From positions 1-6,281 of the forward strand of contig JAOAFW010000177.1 in assembly GCA_026416065.1 (NCBI GenBank): a stretch of 6,281 bases of DNA. The letters run 5' to 3'. The translations under genes and the position numbers were made by a program. This stretch comes from Fimbriimonadales bacterium. Lineage in GTDB: Bacteria > Armatimonadota > Fimbriimonadia > Fimbriimonadales > GBS-DC. Shown here piece after piece: positions 5,281-6,281 of the stretch (the first letter of the stretch is position 1; each line of letters starts with the position of its first letter). The notes under the pieces were generated by a model that was not told the origin of the DNA, searched no databases, and saw only the letters and a list, made by a program, of their open reading frames with translations.

Positions 5281-5952
5281 TTACAACCCCACATACTCGA
5301 ACCGGCTGATAATCACTTCCACCTCACGTCCGTCGGTGGGTGGCTGTCCGTTGAACAGCCAGAGGTTCATGCGTGGGTTCTCGTCGCCGGGCGGGGGTAC
5401 GAAGCCGCCTGTGTAAGTCCACTCGGTGACGATTGCGCTCGCGCTGGACGGGTCGGGGCGGTGTCCGCGCACACTTCGGAAATAGATTCGCCCCGGCTCC
5501 CATCGAAAAAAGTGAACCGACTGGCGGATGTTCGGGGGCCACTGGAAGGTGCGCTGTGGGTGTCCCGAATCGTGCGGGCGGATGGTGTAGTAGCCGTTCG
5601 GTCCCGTCGGTCCCTGAAACCGCGCAAACTCGATGTCGATCTCGCGGAAGCCATGCTGGGGCGTGTCGCTCCAGGTGAACAGCCCCAGCACGATATTCGG
5701 GTCAAGGTTGTGGACTTCGCTGTCGAGATAGAACCGATAGGTTCCATAGCCCAGCGAGCGGGTGCAGATGACCTCCGCGCATTCCCAGCGGTTGCCGTTG
5801 CGCGTGATTTTCAGGTGCAGTCTGCCCCGTGCATCCACCCACACATTGCAATCCGCGTCCGAGAACAGGTTCGGTCCCGGACCGACGGGCGTCGTGTGTT
5901 TTTTGACGCGCCAAGTATAGCCTGAGAACTGAATCGTACGTGTATATTGCAT
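5281..5952 (-). CDS. GH16-like glycoside hydrolase fold protein
   Basis: Predicted protein of 223 residues with the concanavalin A-like fold of glycoside hydrolase family 16 (beta-glucanases and relatives). The key evidence is the GH16 active-site pattern E-x-D-x-E, here EIDIE at 104-108 (nucleophile Glu104, acid/base Glu108 by family analogy). It sits in the expected setting: GRLHLKI (43-49), LGYGTYRFYLDS (68-79), VLGLFTW (88-94), and a late strand MNLWLFNG (195-202). The substrate cannot be told. The start is taken as ATG 5952, 4 bases after the stop of the upstream prepilin-like gene, which suggests coupled translation. A more upstream ATG (5991) would add 13 residues (MTRTRTTRTSDKP) that are only the out-of-frame reading of the upstream gene's Asn/Pro-rich tail. 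No signal peptide is seen with either start, which is unusual for GH16. No clear Shine-Dalgarno sequence was found. Stop TAA is at 5281-5283. Confidence 0.8.
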   Translation of the reverse strand: MQYTRTIQFSGYTWRVKKHTTPVGPGPNLFSDADCNVWVDARGRLHLKITRNGNRWECAEVICTRSLGYGTYRFYLDSEVHNLDPNIVLGLFTWSDTPQHGFREIDIEFARFQGPTGPNGYYTIRPHDSGHPQRTFQWPPNIRQSVHFFRWEPGRIYFRSVRGHRPDPSSASAIVTEWTYTGGFVPPPGDENPRMNLWLFNGQPPTDGREVEVIISRFEYVGL

Positions 5953-5956
5953 AGGC

Positions 5957-6281
5957 TTATCGGATGTTCGGGTCGTTCTGGTTCGGGTCATCGCCGCCGA
6001 GTTGCCAGTTCCACGGGACCTTAACGGCGCCGCGGCGCATCGCTTTCACGTGTCCGTCCGCCCAGACCAGCACGGCGACCTTGCCGCCGTGGCGGTAGCG
6101 CACCTGGAAGGCGGCATTCAGGTTCGCGCCCAGCCCGTTGAAGTCGCGGTCGATTGTATCCCATTCGGCTTCCGTACGTGCAGGGTTGCCGCCCCAGCCG
6201 TTGAGCAAACCAGGCGTCCACCAGTAGAGCGCGCCGCAGTTGCCCGACCATTCACGGTTCTGCGTGCCATCGCCGTAGACA
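5957..6281 (-). CDS. Prepilin-like protein with C-terminal H-Xn-DG element, C-terminal part
   Basis: The frame is open to the right edge, so about 107 residues of the C-terminus are visible and the N-terminus is missing. The segment has the look of the DUF1559-like prepilin (type II secretion pseudopilin-like) proteins common in Armatimonadota and Planctomycetota. It has a G-D-G-T-Q-N start, a W-S-G-N-C-G segment with many aromatics, and near the end RHGGKVAVLVWADGHVKAM. In that element His and Asp-Gly are separated by 10 residues, against 9 in the usual H-X9-DG signature. The N-terminal cleavage/methylation motif that would prove a prepilin is outside the window. The tail is Asp/Asn/Pro-rich (GGDDPNQNDPNIR). 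The GH16-like gene starts 4 bases after its TAA, so the two probably share a transcript. Confidence 0.75.
   Translation of the reverse strand, partial: VYGDGTQNREWSGNCGALYWWTPGLLNGWGGNPARTEAEWDTIDRDFNGLGANLNAAFQVRYRHGGKVAVLVWADGHVKAMRRGAVKVPWNWQLGGDDPNQNDPNIR

Noticed and set aside
5953..5991. Upstream ATG extending the GH16-like protein by 13 residues
   Set aside because: The added MTRTRTTRTSDKP is the shifted reading of the upstream gene's Asp/Asn/Pro tail; ATG 5952 just after that gene's stop fits better.
1..6281. CRISPR array, toxin-antitoxin, phage or defence genes
   Set aside because: No regularly spaced direct repeats were seen, and none of the supported genes belongs to such systems.

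Overview
The window looks like a bacterial chromosome segment from a moderately GC-rich organism. Two things point to the phylum Armatimonadota (Fimbriimonadales-like, often found in hot springs). The first is the paired C-terminal calcium-loop repeat ending in the DDADLL-x-VLFAFG style seen in secreted proteins of that phylum. The second is a prepilin-like protein with a C-terminal H-Xn-DG element. The lineage call is inference from remembered family patterns, not a search result.

Layout, left to right. Bases 1-264 (+) are the 3' end of thiD, a thiamine pyrimidine kinase. Convergent to it, with overlapping stop codons, is a FabG-like short-chain dehydrogenase (261-1034, -). The 245-base gap at 1035-1279 holds two adjacent palindromic repeats, a REP-doublet-like hairpin (1103-1167) and an imperfect hairpin of another interspersed-repeat type (1167-1220). 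It also holds a good sigma70-type promoter that drives a tRNA-Glu(UUC) gene (1280-1356, +).

From 1363 to the right edge every gene is on the minus strand. In transcription order from the right edge these are: the C-terminal part of a prepilin-like surface protein (5957-6281), a GH16-like glucanase-fold protein (5281-5952), a 91-base palindromic repeat (5146-5236), a secreted concanavalin A-like protein with a dockerin-like tail (4209-5105), guaB (IMP dehydrogenase, 2709-4169), and an alpha/beta hydrolase with an N-terminal beta domain (1363-2712). The hydrolase is translationally coupled to guaB through a GTGA overlap.

Functionally the window is a mix. thiD and guaB are housekeeping biosynthesis genes (thiamine and guanine nucleotides). 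The dehydrogenase and hydrolase are accessory metabolic enzymes of unknown substrate. The three genes at the right edge look like a cell-surface or carbohydrate-facing group. The most unusual non-coding content is the set of three palindromic elements. One of them has apparently been read as protein sequence in the longest possible version of the dockerin-tailed gene. I see no phage, CRISPR, toxin-antitoxin or defence system.
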